Part shown: one piece after another, positions 35,121 to 43,282 of the stretch
Layout: the number at the start of each line of letters is the position of its first letter
Position numbering within the stretch: the stretch's first letter is position 1
Source: Anaerolineae bacterium
GTDB lineage: Bacteria > Chloroflexota > Anaerolineae > Anaerolineales > Villigracilaceae
Reading direction: 5' to 3'
DNA: 50,043 bases
NCBI GenBank assembly: GCA_017303735.1
Contig: JAFLCF010000008.1
Coordinates: 1 to 50,043, forward strand
Translations under genes and position numbers: made by a program
Notes under the pieces: generated by a model
Told to the model about the DNA's origin: nothing
Databases searched by the model: none
Seen by the model: only the letters and a program-made list of their open reading frames with translations

Positions 35121-35951
35121 ATGAAACCGCTCGACATCCGACCATCCCCCATTGTTGGGACTTGGTACCCCGCAGACGCGCAAACCCTTGGTGCCAGCAT
35201 CGACGGGTATCTTGCAGAGGCAAATCTGCCCAAGATTCACGGGCAGGTCATCGCAGTCATTGCCCCACATGCCGGGCATCGTTACTCAGGCGCGGTTGCT
35301 GCGCATGCCTTCGCCACCCTGCGCGGACTTTCTCCCGACCTGGTCGTCATCCTTTCCCCTTTTCATCAATACGACCCAAGACCTCTTCTGACCTCGAAAC
35401 ACCAAGCCTATGCCACGCCTCTTGGGCATATCGAAATCGACGCGGAAGCACTGGCAGAACTTCAATCTCATCTACCAACTCGCATTACACCCATCCCCAA
35501 CGACCCAGAACATGCCATTGAGATCGAACTACCATTCTTACAGCGTATCTTTCAACATAAATTCAAACTTCTGCCAATCATGATCCGCGAACAAGAGGTG
35601 GGCACGGCAAGACAACTCGGCGACGCATTGGCACAGGTTCTTCAAAAAAAGAATGCCCTTCTGATCGCCTCCACCGACCTTTCACATTTCTACGACCAGA
35701 ACACTGCCAAAATACTTGACCAGGAAATGCTCAAACGCTTCGAATCTTTCAACCCTGAAACTATTTTCGAAGCAGAGTACAGTGGCAAAGGGTTTGCCTG
35801 CGGACATGCCGCCGTCGCCGCAGTAGAGTGGGCATCACAAGCCCTAGGCGCAAATAAAGTTCAACATCTCAAACATGCTACTTCAGGTGACGTCACTGGC
35901 GATACAAAATCCGTCATCGGTTACGGCGCAGCCGTGATCCTTAAACAATAA
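35121..35951 (+). CDS. Memo-family protein (AmmeMemoRadiSam system protein B-like)
   Basis: 276 residues from ATG 35121; the longer open frame upstream is rejected because the -10 element points here and the family starts with a short RPSPIVGTWYPAD-type N-terminus. Metal/dioxygenase-fold motifs: APHAGHRYSG, LSPFHQYD, EHAIEIELPFLQ, ASTDLSHF and GFACGHAA. Members are often encoded with an AMMECR1 protein and a radical SAM enzyme; neither is adjacent here. Biochemical function is unsettled. Confidence 0.82.
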   Translation: MKPLDIRPSPIVGTWYPADAQTLGASIDGYLAEANLPKIHGQVIAVIAPHAGHRYSGAVAAHAFATLRGLSPDLVVILSPFHQYDPRPLLTSKHQAYATPLGHIEIDAEALAELQSHLPTRITPIPNDPEHAIEIELPFLQRIFQHKFKLLPIMIREQEVGTARQLGDALAQVLQKKNALLIASTDLSHFYDQNTAKILDQEMLKRFESFNPETIFEAEYSGKGFACGHAAVAAVEWASQALGANKVQHLKHATSGDVTGDTKSVIGYGAAVILKQ

Positions 35952-35984
35952 CGCGCCAGAGTCACCTCCAGCGCGCCCATCCTA

Positions 35985-36027
35985 TTCACTACTCACTATT
36001 CCCCTTTTCACTTTCCTACTTTCTACT
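35985..36027. repeat. Short degenerate repeat tract (TATTCACTACTCAC type)
   Basis: Shuffled TATTCACTAC, TCACTATTC and TTCTACTATTC units. The tract reaches into the 3' end of the 36016 gene and supplies its last codons and stop. Confidence 0.5.
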
Positions 36028-36453
36028 ATTCCAATCCTTCACTACTTGCAACAAGGTTTCCTTTAGTTTTTCATCGGGCAAACTGGCGACTCCTTCATAC
36101 TTGACGCCATCCACCCAGATCTCCAACCCGCCGTCATCTGCTGTTCCAAAATCGATCTTGAATGATTTTAAGTACGGGTCATTCTCTGCCTTGGCACGCA
36201 AAATATCCTCGATCTGTTCAGCAAAAGGTGCAGCGAGTTTCTCACCTTCATCATGGTCAAATAAAGTGATCCCTTCACCATCTGCCAATGTAGCTGTGAC
36301 AGTTTCTTCCGGCGGCATGGCATGCATCCATTCCGGCTTACCCTCCGTTTTTTCGGTCAAGTTAACCTGATTGGCTTTTATAAACATAAACGCCAAAAGC
36401 CCCAATCCGATCAAAATCATCAACCCACCAGCCACAAGAATGAACATACTCAT
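36016..36453 (-). CDS. Membrane-anchored protein of unknown family
   Basis: 145 residues from ATG 36453, chosen because GGAGG lies 6 nt upstream; the longer frame would run into priA. One N-terminal helix (about 4-25), then a soluble acidic domain with TLFDHDEGEKLAAPFAEQIEDIL and GGLEIWVDGVKYE. The C-terminal residues NSRK and the stop are encoded by a repeat tract. Divergent from priA, with overlapping promoter elements. Confidence 0.65.
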   Translation of the reverse strand: MSMFILVAGGLMILIGLGLLAFMFIKANQVNLTEKTEGKPEWMHAMPPEETVTATLADGEGITLFDHDEGEKLAAPFAEQIEDILRAKAENDPYLKSFKIDFGTADDGGLEIWVDGVKYEGVASLPDEKLKETLLQVVKDWNSRK

Positions 36454-36472
36454 AGTTACCTCCGTTTCAGAC

Positions 36473-36480
36473 ATTATAAT
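36473..36480. promoter_or_regulatory. Palindromic -10 shared by divergent promoters
   Basis: ATTATAAT reads TATAAT on both strands. On plus it lies 6 nt before the priA ATG (leaderless). On minus it lies 19 nt before the 36453 start codon, whose GGAGG is in between. Confidence 0.6.
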
Positions 36481-36486
36481 GCAGGC

Positions 36487-38931
36487 ATGTTTGTTCGTCT
36501 GGCTGTCAATATTCCTGCAATCTCTGGCGTCTTCGATTACTCCGTCCCCGCAGAACTCGCCCCTCACCTACAGGCAGGCTGCCTCGTCACAGCCCCGTTT
36601 GGGAATCAAACCGTGCAGGGCATCATCGTCGAGTTGACCGAGTCTTCTTCCGTACCGAATCTCAAACCGATCCTCGACCTGCTCGACCCTGCACCGCTTC
36701 TCACCCCGCCCCAGCTTGCTCTTGCCATGCGGCTAGCGGACTCTACGCTGAATCCCCTCTCCGCCATCATCGGCATGATGATCCCCACCGGGTTGAGTCA
36801 ACAGGCAGATGTTCTTTATCAGACCGTGGACGGCAGACCGCAGACCGCAGACAACGGTCAGCCGTCCGCCGTCAGCGGTCGCCTTTTGAAACTCCTCACC
36901 GAACGCGGACCTCTCCGCGGACGCCAGATCGACTCCCATTTCGCCAAAGTCGACTGGCGCAAGACCGCCAATATGCTCGTCAAAAAAGGTGTGCTCACCT
37001 CAAAGAATGTGTTGCCCCAGCCCAGAGTTAGACCCAAGAATATTCGCGTTGCCCAGCTCGCAGTCACGCCAGAGGCGGCAGAGGCTGAGATGGAATCACT
37101 CGGCTCCACGAAGCAGACTCAGGCGCGACGCGAAGCGGCTCTGAGATTCCTCATCCAACAACCCGAGCCTATCAATCTTTCATGGGTTTATGCCCAAACC
37201 GGTTGTAATATTTCAGACTTGCAAGAACTTGAAGAACGCGGATTGATCCGCCTCTTTGAAAATGAAATCTTCCGCGACCCGTTGGAGAGAATCGAGAAAC
37301 AAGAAACGGGTAATGAGTTAGAACTTACGCCTGAGCAAGTCGAAGCGCTCAATGCTATTACGCATCACGTTTCACGCGTCACGCATCACGCATTCCTGCT
37401 CTATGGCGTAACCGGCTCCGGCAAAACAGAAATTTATTTACGGGCAGCTGAAGAAGTGATCAAGAACGGCAAACAAGCATTGATCCTTGTGCCCGAAATT
37501 GCGCTCACCCCGCAAGCCGTGCGGAGATTTGTCTCACGCTTTCCTGGGCAAGTGGGGTTGGTCCACTCGAAACTTTCTGAAGGCGAACGCTACGACACTT
37601 GGCGACGTGCGCGTGATGGAAAGTTGAACGTCATCATCGGTGCGCGCTCGGCGTTGTTTGCGCCATTACCCAATATTGGTCTCATCGTCGTGGATGAATG
37701 CCATGACAGTTCATACTACCAAAGCGAGCCGCCCTATTACAACGCCGTGACCGCCGCGCAAGACTATGCAAAACTTTGCGGCGCGGTTTGTGTGCTCGGC
37801 TCTGCCACGCCCACCATTGAACAGCGTTTCCTTGCGGAGCAAAACCAGATCACACGGCTCGACCTGCCCAACCGCGTCACCGAATCGACGTTGCCACCGG
37901 TACAAGTAGTGGACATGCGTGAGGAGTTGAAGAATGGCAATCGTGGCATTTTCTCCAAACCTTTAGCCGAATCACTAGCTGAAGTCTTGGAACGCAAAGA
38001 ACAAGCCATCGTCTATCTCAATCGACGTGGAACATCTACTTATATTTTCTGCCGCGATTGCGGAAACACGTTGAAATGCCCGAATTGCGAAACGCCGTTA
38101 ACGTTGCATGCTGAAACGTTCAAACGTTCAAACGTTCAAACGTTGTTATGTCATCGCTGCGGATACACCCGCCAAATGCCCAAGACCTGCCCCACTTGTG
38201 CCAGCAATCAAATCCGCGAGTATGGGTTGGGCAGTGAACGGGTGGAAGCGGAGATCAAGTCCATGTTCCCGCAAGCGCGCACCTTGCGCTGGGACTGGGA
38301 CACGACCCGCCAAAAAGATGCACATGAGATCATCCTCACCCACTTTGCCAATCATCAAGCCGATATTTTGGTGGGCACACAAATGCTCGCCAAAGGCTTG
38401 GACTTGCCACTGGTTACATTAGTTGGGATCGTTCTAGCCGATGTTGGTTTAAACCTGCCTGACCCCTTTGCCAGTGAACGTGTTTTTCAAACATTGACTC
38501 AGGTTGCAGGCAGAGCTGGGCGTTCTTCACGCGGTGGCAAGGTCATTATGCAGACTTTCGCACCGGAGCATTATGCACTTCAGTTTGCGTCAGGACATAA
38601 TGTAGATGGTTTTTACTCGCGCGAATTGGAATACCGCCGTTCATTGGGGTATCCCCCATTTGCTAGACTAGCTCGTTTGGAATATCGTAGTGCAGATGCG
38701 CTCAAGGCGGAAGAAGAAGCCAAGAAGCTGGCAGACAAGCTCAAGGTCAAGTTGGAGGCGGGCGGGTTTCGTCAAACAGAATTGATTGGACCTGTCCCCT
38801 GTTTCTTTGCGAAGGAAAATGGAGAGTACCGCTGGCAGGTGGTCTTGCGTGGACCCGACCCGGCAGCGGTACTTAAAGATTTGCGTTTCAACGATTGGCG
38901 AATTGAGATCGACCCAATCAATATTCTGTAG
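36487..38931 (+). CDS. priA: Primosomal protein N' (PriA) replication-restart helicase
   Basis: 814 residues from ATG 36487 (leaderless -10 6 nt upstream). N-terminal DNA-binding domain (about 1-100), winged-helix part, Walker A GVTGSGKTE (about 307-315), DEXH as DECHD (about 403-407), two-zinc binding module starting about 522 with CRDCG, CPNCE, CHRCG and CPTCA, and the helicase C-terminal motifs including QVAGRAGRS. PriA reloads the replisome at stalled forks. Three short repeat tracts are inserted in frame (36820-36885, 37364-37395, 38112-38148), all in predicted loops, leaving the motifs intact. Confidence 0.95.
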   Translation: MFVRLAVNIPAISGVFDYSVPAELAPHLQAGCLVTAPFGNQTVQGIIVELTESSSVPNLKPILDLLDPAPLLTPPQLALAMRLADSTLNPLSAIIGMMIPTGLSQQADVLYQTVDGRPQTADNGQPSAVSGRLLKLLTERGPLRGRQIDSHFAKVDWRKTANMLVKKGVLTSKNVLPQPRVRPKNIRVAQLAVTPEAAEAEMESLGSTKQTQARREAALRFLIQQPEPINLSWVYAQTGCNISDLQELEERGLIRLFENEIFRDPLERIEKQETGNELELTPEQVEALNAITHHVSRVTHHAFLLYGVTGSGKTEIYLRAAEEVIKNGKQALILVPEIALTPQAVRRFVSRFPGQVGLVHSKLSEGERYDTWRRARDGKLNVIIGARSALFAPLPNIGLIVVDECHDSSYYQSEPPYYNAVTAAQDYAKLCGAVCVLGSATPTIEQRFLAEQNQITRLDLPNRVTESTLPPVQVVDMREELKNGNRGIFSKPLAESLAEVLERKEQAIVYLNRRGTSTYIFCRDCGNTLKCPNCETPLTLHAETFKRSNVQTLLCHRCGYTRQMPKTCPTCASNQIREYGLGSERVEAEIKSMFPQARTLRWDWDTTRQKDAHEIILTHFANHQADILVGTQMLAKGLDLPLVTLVGIVLADVGLNLPDPFASERVFQTLTQVAGRAGRSSRGGKVIMQTFAPEHYALQFASGHNVDGFYSRELEYRRSLGYPPFARLARLEYRSADALKAEEEAKKLADKLKVKLEAGGFRQTELIGPVPCFFAKENGEYRWQVVLRGPDPAAVLKDLRFNDWRIEIDPINIL
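36820..36885 (+). repeat. In-frame repeat tract 1 in priA (GGACGGCAGACCGCAGACCGC type)
   Basis: ACCGCAGACCGCAGACAACGG followed by the roughly inverted GTCAGCCGTCCGCCGTCAGCGGTC. It encodes a DGRPQTADNGQPSAVSGR segment between the N-terminal and winged-helix parts of PriA. Confidence 0.55.
37364..37395 (+). repeat. In-frame repeat tract 2 in priA (CGCATCACG type)
   Basis: ACGCATCACGTTTCACGCGTCACGCATCACGC contains CGCATCACG twice with CGTTTCACG and CGCGTCACG variants. It encodes THHVSRVTHHA just before the Walker A strand. Confidence 0.6.
38112..38148 (+). repeat. In-frame repeat tract 3 in priA (CGTTCAAA type)
   Basis: Three consecutive CGTTCAAA units plus flanking CGTT. It encodes ETFKRSNVQT between zinc-binding cysteines of PriA. 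Confidence 0.7.
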
Positions 38932-38960
38932 GGACACCCTTCACGGGTGTCCTGTTATTT
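38932..38960 (+). terminator. Terminator-like hairpin after priA
   Basis: GGACACCC/GGGTGTCC stem (38932-38939/38945-38952) then a T-rich TGTTATTTA. A second hairpin GGGCGACC/GGTCGCCC (38969-38976/38982-38989) follows, flanked by TAGGG/CCCCTA, and lies at the 3' end of the minus-strand peroxidase gene. Confidence 0.6.
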
Positions 38961-38995
38961 AATACATAGGGCGACCGTAAAGGTCGCCCCTACGG

Positions 38996-41245
38996 TTAAC
39001 CGATCAAACCAACTGCAAAATTCAACACACGCCAATACAAGTTATACAACGGCTGGGGCCAGTTGCTCTTGGGCAAGGCAGGCGGGAAGGAAGTTTTCGC
39101 ATTCGGTTCGTCGAAGCGATTATCCACACCGGTGGTATCCCACACAATGTCGAAGCCGCTGCCGAGCATATTCTTCACGAACGGATCCGCATCGTAGCCG
39201 TTGTTCTCGTAAATATTATCGTGCGCAAAGTTATGGTCAGGGTTGGGGTCTACATCGATCTCTTCGGGCGAGAAGCCGATGGTGAGGTTGAAGACAGCCA
39301 AGCCAACGGTCTTATTGCCCTTGAACGTATTACCATACACTTCCACATGGTCGGCGGCAAGGATGAGCATACCCGTTCCCGGCGGGATGAGGGAAACCGC
39401 TGTGCCGGGCTTGCCAAAGTTTGCGCCATTGTTATTCTCAGAGACGTTGTTATACACCTTGGTATACATCGAAACTTTGGAGGGCAACTGCGGCAAGAGG
39501 TCGATGAAAATACCGATAGTGTTATCGTGGGCGACGTTGTTATACACTTCACCGTTGACGGTGTTTTCCAACTCGATGCCGATCACGTTGCCATAGGTCA
39601 ACGTATCGCGGATGACCACATCTTTAGACTTCCCCGCATAAATGGCAGCATCATTCATAAGCGTACCTTCAATGCGTTCGATCAACACATCAGTGCAGCG
39701 CACTGGGTACACGCCATACACACCCGTATTCTCGATGTACATATCATGCAGGTAGACATGCGTTGAACCTTCGACCAAGACACCGTTGCTCGTAAAGTTC
39801 TTCACCTGGAAGTATGCCATCTCAAAGTTGTTACCAGAAGCGATGACACCATCTGAGCCTGTGCCATTGCCTTCAATGATAGGCCACTCGCCCGCATCGT
39901 TTGGAATACCAAAGAACTTGATATCGCTCACATCGATGATGACATGTTCTTCATAAATTCCATAAGGGACTTCGATGGTATCACCGGGCAATGCCTGATC
40001 GACAACTTCCTGAATCGTCTGACCCGGCTCGACTCTCAAGGTCACCGGCTCGTGCGTAGACGTGGAAGTTGATTCTGTTTCTGAAGCATTCACCTCGCTG
40101 ACAATTTGTCTTGCCTGCACAGGTTCAAGCTTTTTCACAACATCCAAGCCCGAAGGCACAGACGTGGGAATCTCTGGCAGGTTGCTCTCATCAGTTAACG
40201 CATACATAAAAGCGACTAGGTCTGCTTTTTCCTGCTCGGTCAATTCAAAGCCGAGGACGTGAATATCCACGTCGGCAACACCGGCATCCCGTCCGCCGCC
40301 TTTGGCGTAGAAATCCACCACTTCTTCAAGAGTATTGAAAGCACCATTGTGCATATAGGGAGCGGTCAATGCAATGTTACGAAGTGTAGGGGCTTTGAAG
40401 GCGCCATCCAAACCTGAAGGTTCAATGGCTTTTCGTCCTTCATCATGCGGCTGACCGGGCAAATCTGGCACGCCGGTCACTGAGAACGACTCATCGGCAA
40501 AGGTCGGCGCGGCGTGACATTCAAAACAACGCGTCGCTGCCGAACGGAAGAGACCAAGTCCACGGCGTTGTGACGGGGTGAGTGCATTCACATTGCCAGC
40601 GGCATATCGGTCAAATGGCGAGTCGTTGGTTATCAATGAACGCTCAAAAGCGGCAATGGCGTATGTGACATTTTCATAGGTCACAGCGTCGGCAGACCCA
40701 AATGCCTTTTCGAAAAGTTCTACATATTCAGGGATCGCTTTTAACTCAGCGACGAGGTCATCAGGAGAACTGCCCATTTCATTTTCACTGGTGAGCGGGA
40801 TCTCCATCTGTTCTTCCAGAGAGGCAGCGCGACCGTCCCAAAAGAAGGAGGTGTTATATGCCACGTTCCAAAGGCTCATGGCACTGCGTGGAAGCGCCTC
40901 ACCGTCTGCGCCGATGGCTTGGGCATTACCATCGGTGAAGCCCATGTCGGGGTGGTGGCATGAGGCGCAGGACATGTCGTCGTTTTGAGACAAGACCGGG
41001 TCGAAGAAAAGGAGGCGACCCAATTCCACTTTTTCGGGCGTGGATGGGTTATCTGCTGTTTCGTTCGAAGCAGGGAAGTCACGTTGTAATCCGCTCCAGG
41101 CGGGTTCGACACTGCTTGAGCCTGCCCCCCATTGTTCTTCGGGCAATTCCACTGCGGGCGGCAATGGGATGAAGGCAGCGAGGGCTACGCCAACCAGCAA
41201 CGCAATGCCCAAACCTAAAAAGATACGTTTGATCCAAACTTTCAT
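38996..41245 (-). CDS. Diheme cytochrome c peroxidase fused to a NosD-like parallel beta-helix domain
   Basis: 749 residues. N-terminal helix (about 7-26) as signal or anchor. The peroxidase/MauG-like part (about 65-360) has CASCH (93-97) and CFECH (240-244) heme sites, plus GRLLFFDPVLS, FWDGRA and APTLRNIALTAPYMHNG. A Thr/Ser linker leads to a parallel beta-helix (about 395-700) with RVEPGQTIQEVVDQALPGDTI and repeated N-V-NN coils. Peroxidases reduce H2O2 or modify protein tyrosine/tryptophan; the helix may bind or position a substrate. It lies 46 bp after the lipoprotein cytochrome c, a likely electron donor. Confidence 0.85.
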   Translation of the reverse strand: MKVWIKRIFLGLGIALLVGVALAAFIPLPPAVELPEEQWGAGSSSVEPAWSGLQRDFPASNETADNPSTPEKVELGRLLFFDPVLSQNDDMSCASCHHPDMGFTDGNAQAIGADGEALPRSAMSLWNVAYNTSFFWDGRAASLEEQMEIPLTSENEMGSSPDDLVAELKAIPEYVELFEKAFGSADAVTYENVTYAIAAFERSLITNDSPFDRYAAGNVNALTPSQRRGLGLFRSAATRCFECHAAPTFADESFSVTGVPDLPGQPHDEGRKAIEPSGLDGAFKAPTLRNIALTAPYMHNGAFNTLEEVVDFYAKGGGRDAGVADVDIHVLGFELTEQEKADLVAFMYALTDESNLPEIPTSVPSGLDVVKKLEPVQARQIVSEVNASETESTSTSTHEPVTLRVEPGQTIQEVVDQALPGDTIEVPYGIYEEHVIIDVSDIKFFGIPNDAGEWPIIEGNGTGSDGVIASGNNFEMAYFQVKNFTSNGVLVEGSTHVYLHDMYIENTGVYGVYPVRCTDVLIERIEGTLMNDAAIYAGKSKDVVIRDTLTYGNVIGIELENTVNGEVYNNVAHDNTIGIFIDLLPQLPSKVSMYTKVYNNVSENNNGANFGKPGTAVSLIPPGTGMLILAADHVEVYGNTFKGNKTVGLAVFNLTIGFSPEEIDVDPNPDHNFAHDNIYENNGYDADPFVKNMLGSGFDIVWDTTGVDNRFDEPNAKTSFPPALPKSNWPQPLYNLYWRVLNFAVGLIG

Positions 41246-41291
41246 ACATTCTCCTCTGTATTCAGTTATTTTTCCTGCAAAGGCTTGCAGG

Positions 41292-41672
41292 TCATTTCAA
41301 TGTCAACAAAAATGCGACCAGGGCGTTCATATCTTCACTGGTGACTTCTTTCGCAAGGTTGGTGATCATCACATTATTAAAACCTTCCACCACATAATCA
41401 CCAGGTCTTAAGATGGAGAGCGTTATATACTCCTCAGCATCCTGTCCGGCAACGCGGGTTTCTGCGCGGGTGGCAATGCCATTGAGCGACGGTCCAATAA
41501 TGATGGTGTCGGGCACAAGCGCATGGCAGGTGGCGCAACGGGCATTGAAGACGGCTTGTCCCTGCAGGGCAATGGGGTCGAGCGTGGGCGTAGGTACTGG
41601 TGTGGCAGCTGAAGAACAGGCAGAAAGACATAGCACTGCCGCCAACAGCAAAAATGGGATCTTATATTTCAT
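41292..41672 (-). CDS. Lipoprotein c-type cytochrome
   Basis: 126 residues from ATG 41672, chosen for AGGA 6 nt upstream and a proper signal peptide. Lipobox LSAC (lipidated Cys19), Thr/Pro linker, one heme motif CATCH (46-50), and GPSLNGIATRA as in cytochrome c class I. The C-terminal NALVAFLLTLK helix is typical. A Met near DYVVEGFNNVM may be the sixth ligand. Probably membrane-attached electron carrier for the downstream peroxidase. TATAAT at 41705-41700 (minus) is a plausible -10. Confidence 0.85.
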   Translation of the reverse strand: MKYKIPFLLLAAVLCLSACSSAATPVPTPTLDPIALQGQAVFNARCATCHALVPDTIIIGPSLNGIATRAETRVAGQDAEEYITLSILRPGDYVVEGFNNVMITNLAKEVTSEDMNALVAFLLTLK

Positions 41673-41788
41673 GGCACATCCTGATTTTGGAATTGCCAGA
41701 TTATACTTGTTGAGTTTCAATATGAAAACAATCGTTTCGCCAAGTTTGCTATAATCTGTGACATATTGAACAAAAAGGAGAGTGTAAA

Positions 41789-42691
41789 ATGCAAAGTTTT
41801 TCACGCGGTTGGTCGTTCCTGCAACAGGCATGGAGCATGGCATTTAAAGATAAAGACCTGCTCAAACCTTCGGTGTATGCACTCATCGTTGGAGGGATCA
41901 TCTCCTTCATCGGCATCATCCCCATTGCGATTGCGGCTGTCGTCTTGGGAGGCAGCGATTTTGGGAATATCGTCCTGGCTGTGATGGGCGGCATCTTAAT
42001 GTTCATTCAATTCGTCGTGACCTATGTGTTCTCCGGCATGACGGCTTACTTGATCTATGGCTACATCACCAAAGGAGATGGTCGCATGGATCACGCATGG
42101 GCAATCGTCAAGCGTGACTTTTTCGACATCCTGACATTGGCAGCGGCATCCACAGCTGTTTCCATGCTTCGCAATGCGGCACAACGTAATCGGCGCGGCG
42201 GGATGGCATCCAGCATCGCCCGTCAAGCCACCGGTCTGCTTGAAACGTTGTGGACGGAAGCGGCGGCACTGGTCTTGCCTGCCATGGTCATCGATGATCT
42301 CAATCTCAAAGACGGCATGCAGCGCATTTGGAAGATCACAAAAGAGAATCTTCTTTTGATCGGTATCAGCACGGTCGGCGTGCGCTTCGTGGCAGGGTTG
42401 ATCGGTTTCTTGTTTGGGCTGATCGGCTTTATTATTGCGCTTGCCGTTGGCGGCGGGCTTGCGTTTGCCTCTGGTGGAAACACGGCTGTGACCGTAACCG
42501 GCATCGTGATCGGTGCAGTGATCTTCTTCACTTTCGTGATGATCTCAAGCGTGTTCAGTTCGTACACCACCACGGCATATCACACCTGCCTCTACATTTG
42601 GGCGCGCGATGTGGAAAAAGCCACAGCGGAAGGAAGAGTCCCGGCGCAGGTTGCGGCTCCGGCTCCGCTCGCAGCGGTTTTGGCATCCTGA
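41789..42691 (+). CDS. Polytopic membrane protein, DUF6159-like
   Basis: 300 residues, AAGGAG 9 nt before the ATG, TATAAT at about 41750. Five to six helices (about 32-55, 60-90, 110-130, 190-225, 240-262). N-terminal RGWSFLQQAWSMAFKDKDLLKPS and the FFTFVMISSVFSSYTTTAYHTCLYIWARDVE end are typical of this family of unknown function. Followed by a hairpin terminator. Confidence 0.75.
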   Translation: MQSFSRGWSFLQQAWSMAFKDKDLLKPSVYALIVGGIISFIGIIPIAIAAVVLGGSDFGNIVLAVMGGILMFIQFVVTYVFSGMTAYLIYGYITKGDGRMDHAWAIVKRDFFDILTLAAASTAVSMLRNAAQRNRRGGMASSIARQATGLLETLWTEAAALVLPAMVIDDLNLKDGMQRIWKITKENLLLIGISTVGVRFVAGLIGFLFGLIGFIIALAVGGGLAFASGGNTAVTVTGIVIGAVIFFTFVMISSVFSSYTTTAYHTCLYIWARDVEKATAEGRVPAQVAAPAPLAAVLAS

Positions 42692-42700
42692 TAATTGAGT

Positions 42701-42737
42701 AGACCCTAAAGGTTCTTCAAACCTTTAGGGTCTTTCC
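42701..42737 (+). terminator. Intrinsic terminator
   Basis: GACCCTAAAGGTT/AACCTTTAGGGTC stem around TTCTTC, then TCTTTCC. Confidence 0.75.
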
Positions 42738-42749
42738 ATCTTCTTTTGA

Positions 42750-42755
42750 TAAAAT
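42750..42755 (+). promoter_or_regulatory. -10 element for leaderless transcription of the phosphoribosyltransferase gene
   Basis: TAAAAT exactly 6 nt before ATG 42762; no Shine-Dalgarno. Confidence 0.5.
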
Positions 42756-42761
42756 ACACTT

Positions 42762-43277
42762 ATGAAACCTGAACCCCGCCGCCAAGAAGCCATCACCTGG
42801 GAAGAAGTGGACAAGTTGATCGATCACTTGATCCCACAATTCAAACGTGAATTTACTGCCATGGTCATGATCACGCGCGGCGGTATTATCCCCGGCGGCA
42901 TGTTGGCAGAAGCCATGGATATCACCCACATCCTCACCGCCGCAGTGGATTTCCCCGCGCAAACTCAAAACCAGCAATCGTCTGCGTTTATGGCGTGGCC
43001 CGAGTTCATTCAATTCCCATCAGAAGACAAACTGCGTGGACGCCCCACCTTGATCGTGGATGATGTTTGGGGGTCAGGTCGCACAATCACAGCGGTTAAG
43101 AATCGCGTTTCAGCCGCAGGCGGATTCCCTGAAACTTGTGTGTTGCATTTCAATCCATACCGCAATCTCTTTGGTAGTGCACGCCCCGATTATTATGCGG
43201 CGATCACTGATGCTTTCATTACCTACCCCTGGGAGATCGACCGTGGACCCGATCAGGTGCTCCTGGGCGAAGTGTAA
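42762..43277 (+). CDS. Type I phosphoribosyltransferase
   Basis: 171 residues. PRPP-binding motif TLIVDDVWGSGRT (96-108) preceded by an ITRGG loop (38-42). Such enzymes use PRPP to convert free bases; this one has the short-hood shape of hypoxanthine/xanthine-type enzymes, but the substrate cannot be assigned. Six bases before the Crp/Fnr gene, so probably an operon. Confidence 0.82.
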   Translation: MKPEPRRQEAITWEEVDKLIDHLIPQFKREFTAMVMITRGGIIPGGMLAEAMDITHILTAAVDFPAQTQNQQSSAFMAWPEFIQFPSEDKLRGRPTLIVDDVWGSGRTITAVKNRVSAAGGFPETCVLHFNPYRNLFGSARPDYYAAITDAFITYPWEIDRGPDQVLLGEV

Positions 43278-43282
43278 TTGGA

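Noticed and set aside
36322..36486. Longer N-terminus for PriA in the same frame
   Set aside because: It overlaps the divergent 36453 gene and promoter; PriA homology begins at the ATG 36487 following the -10 element.
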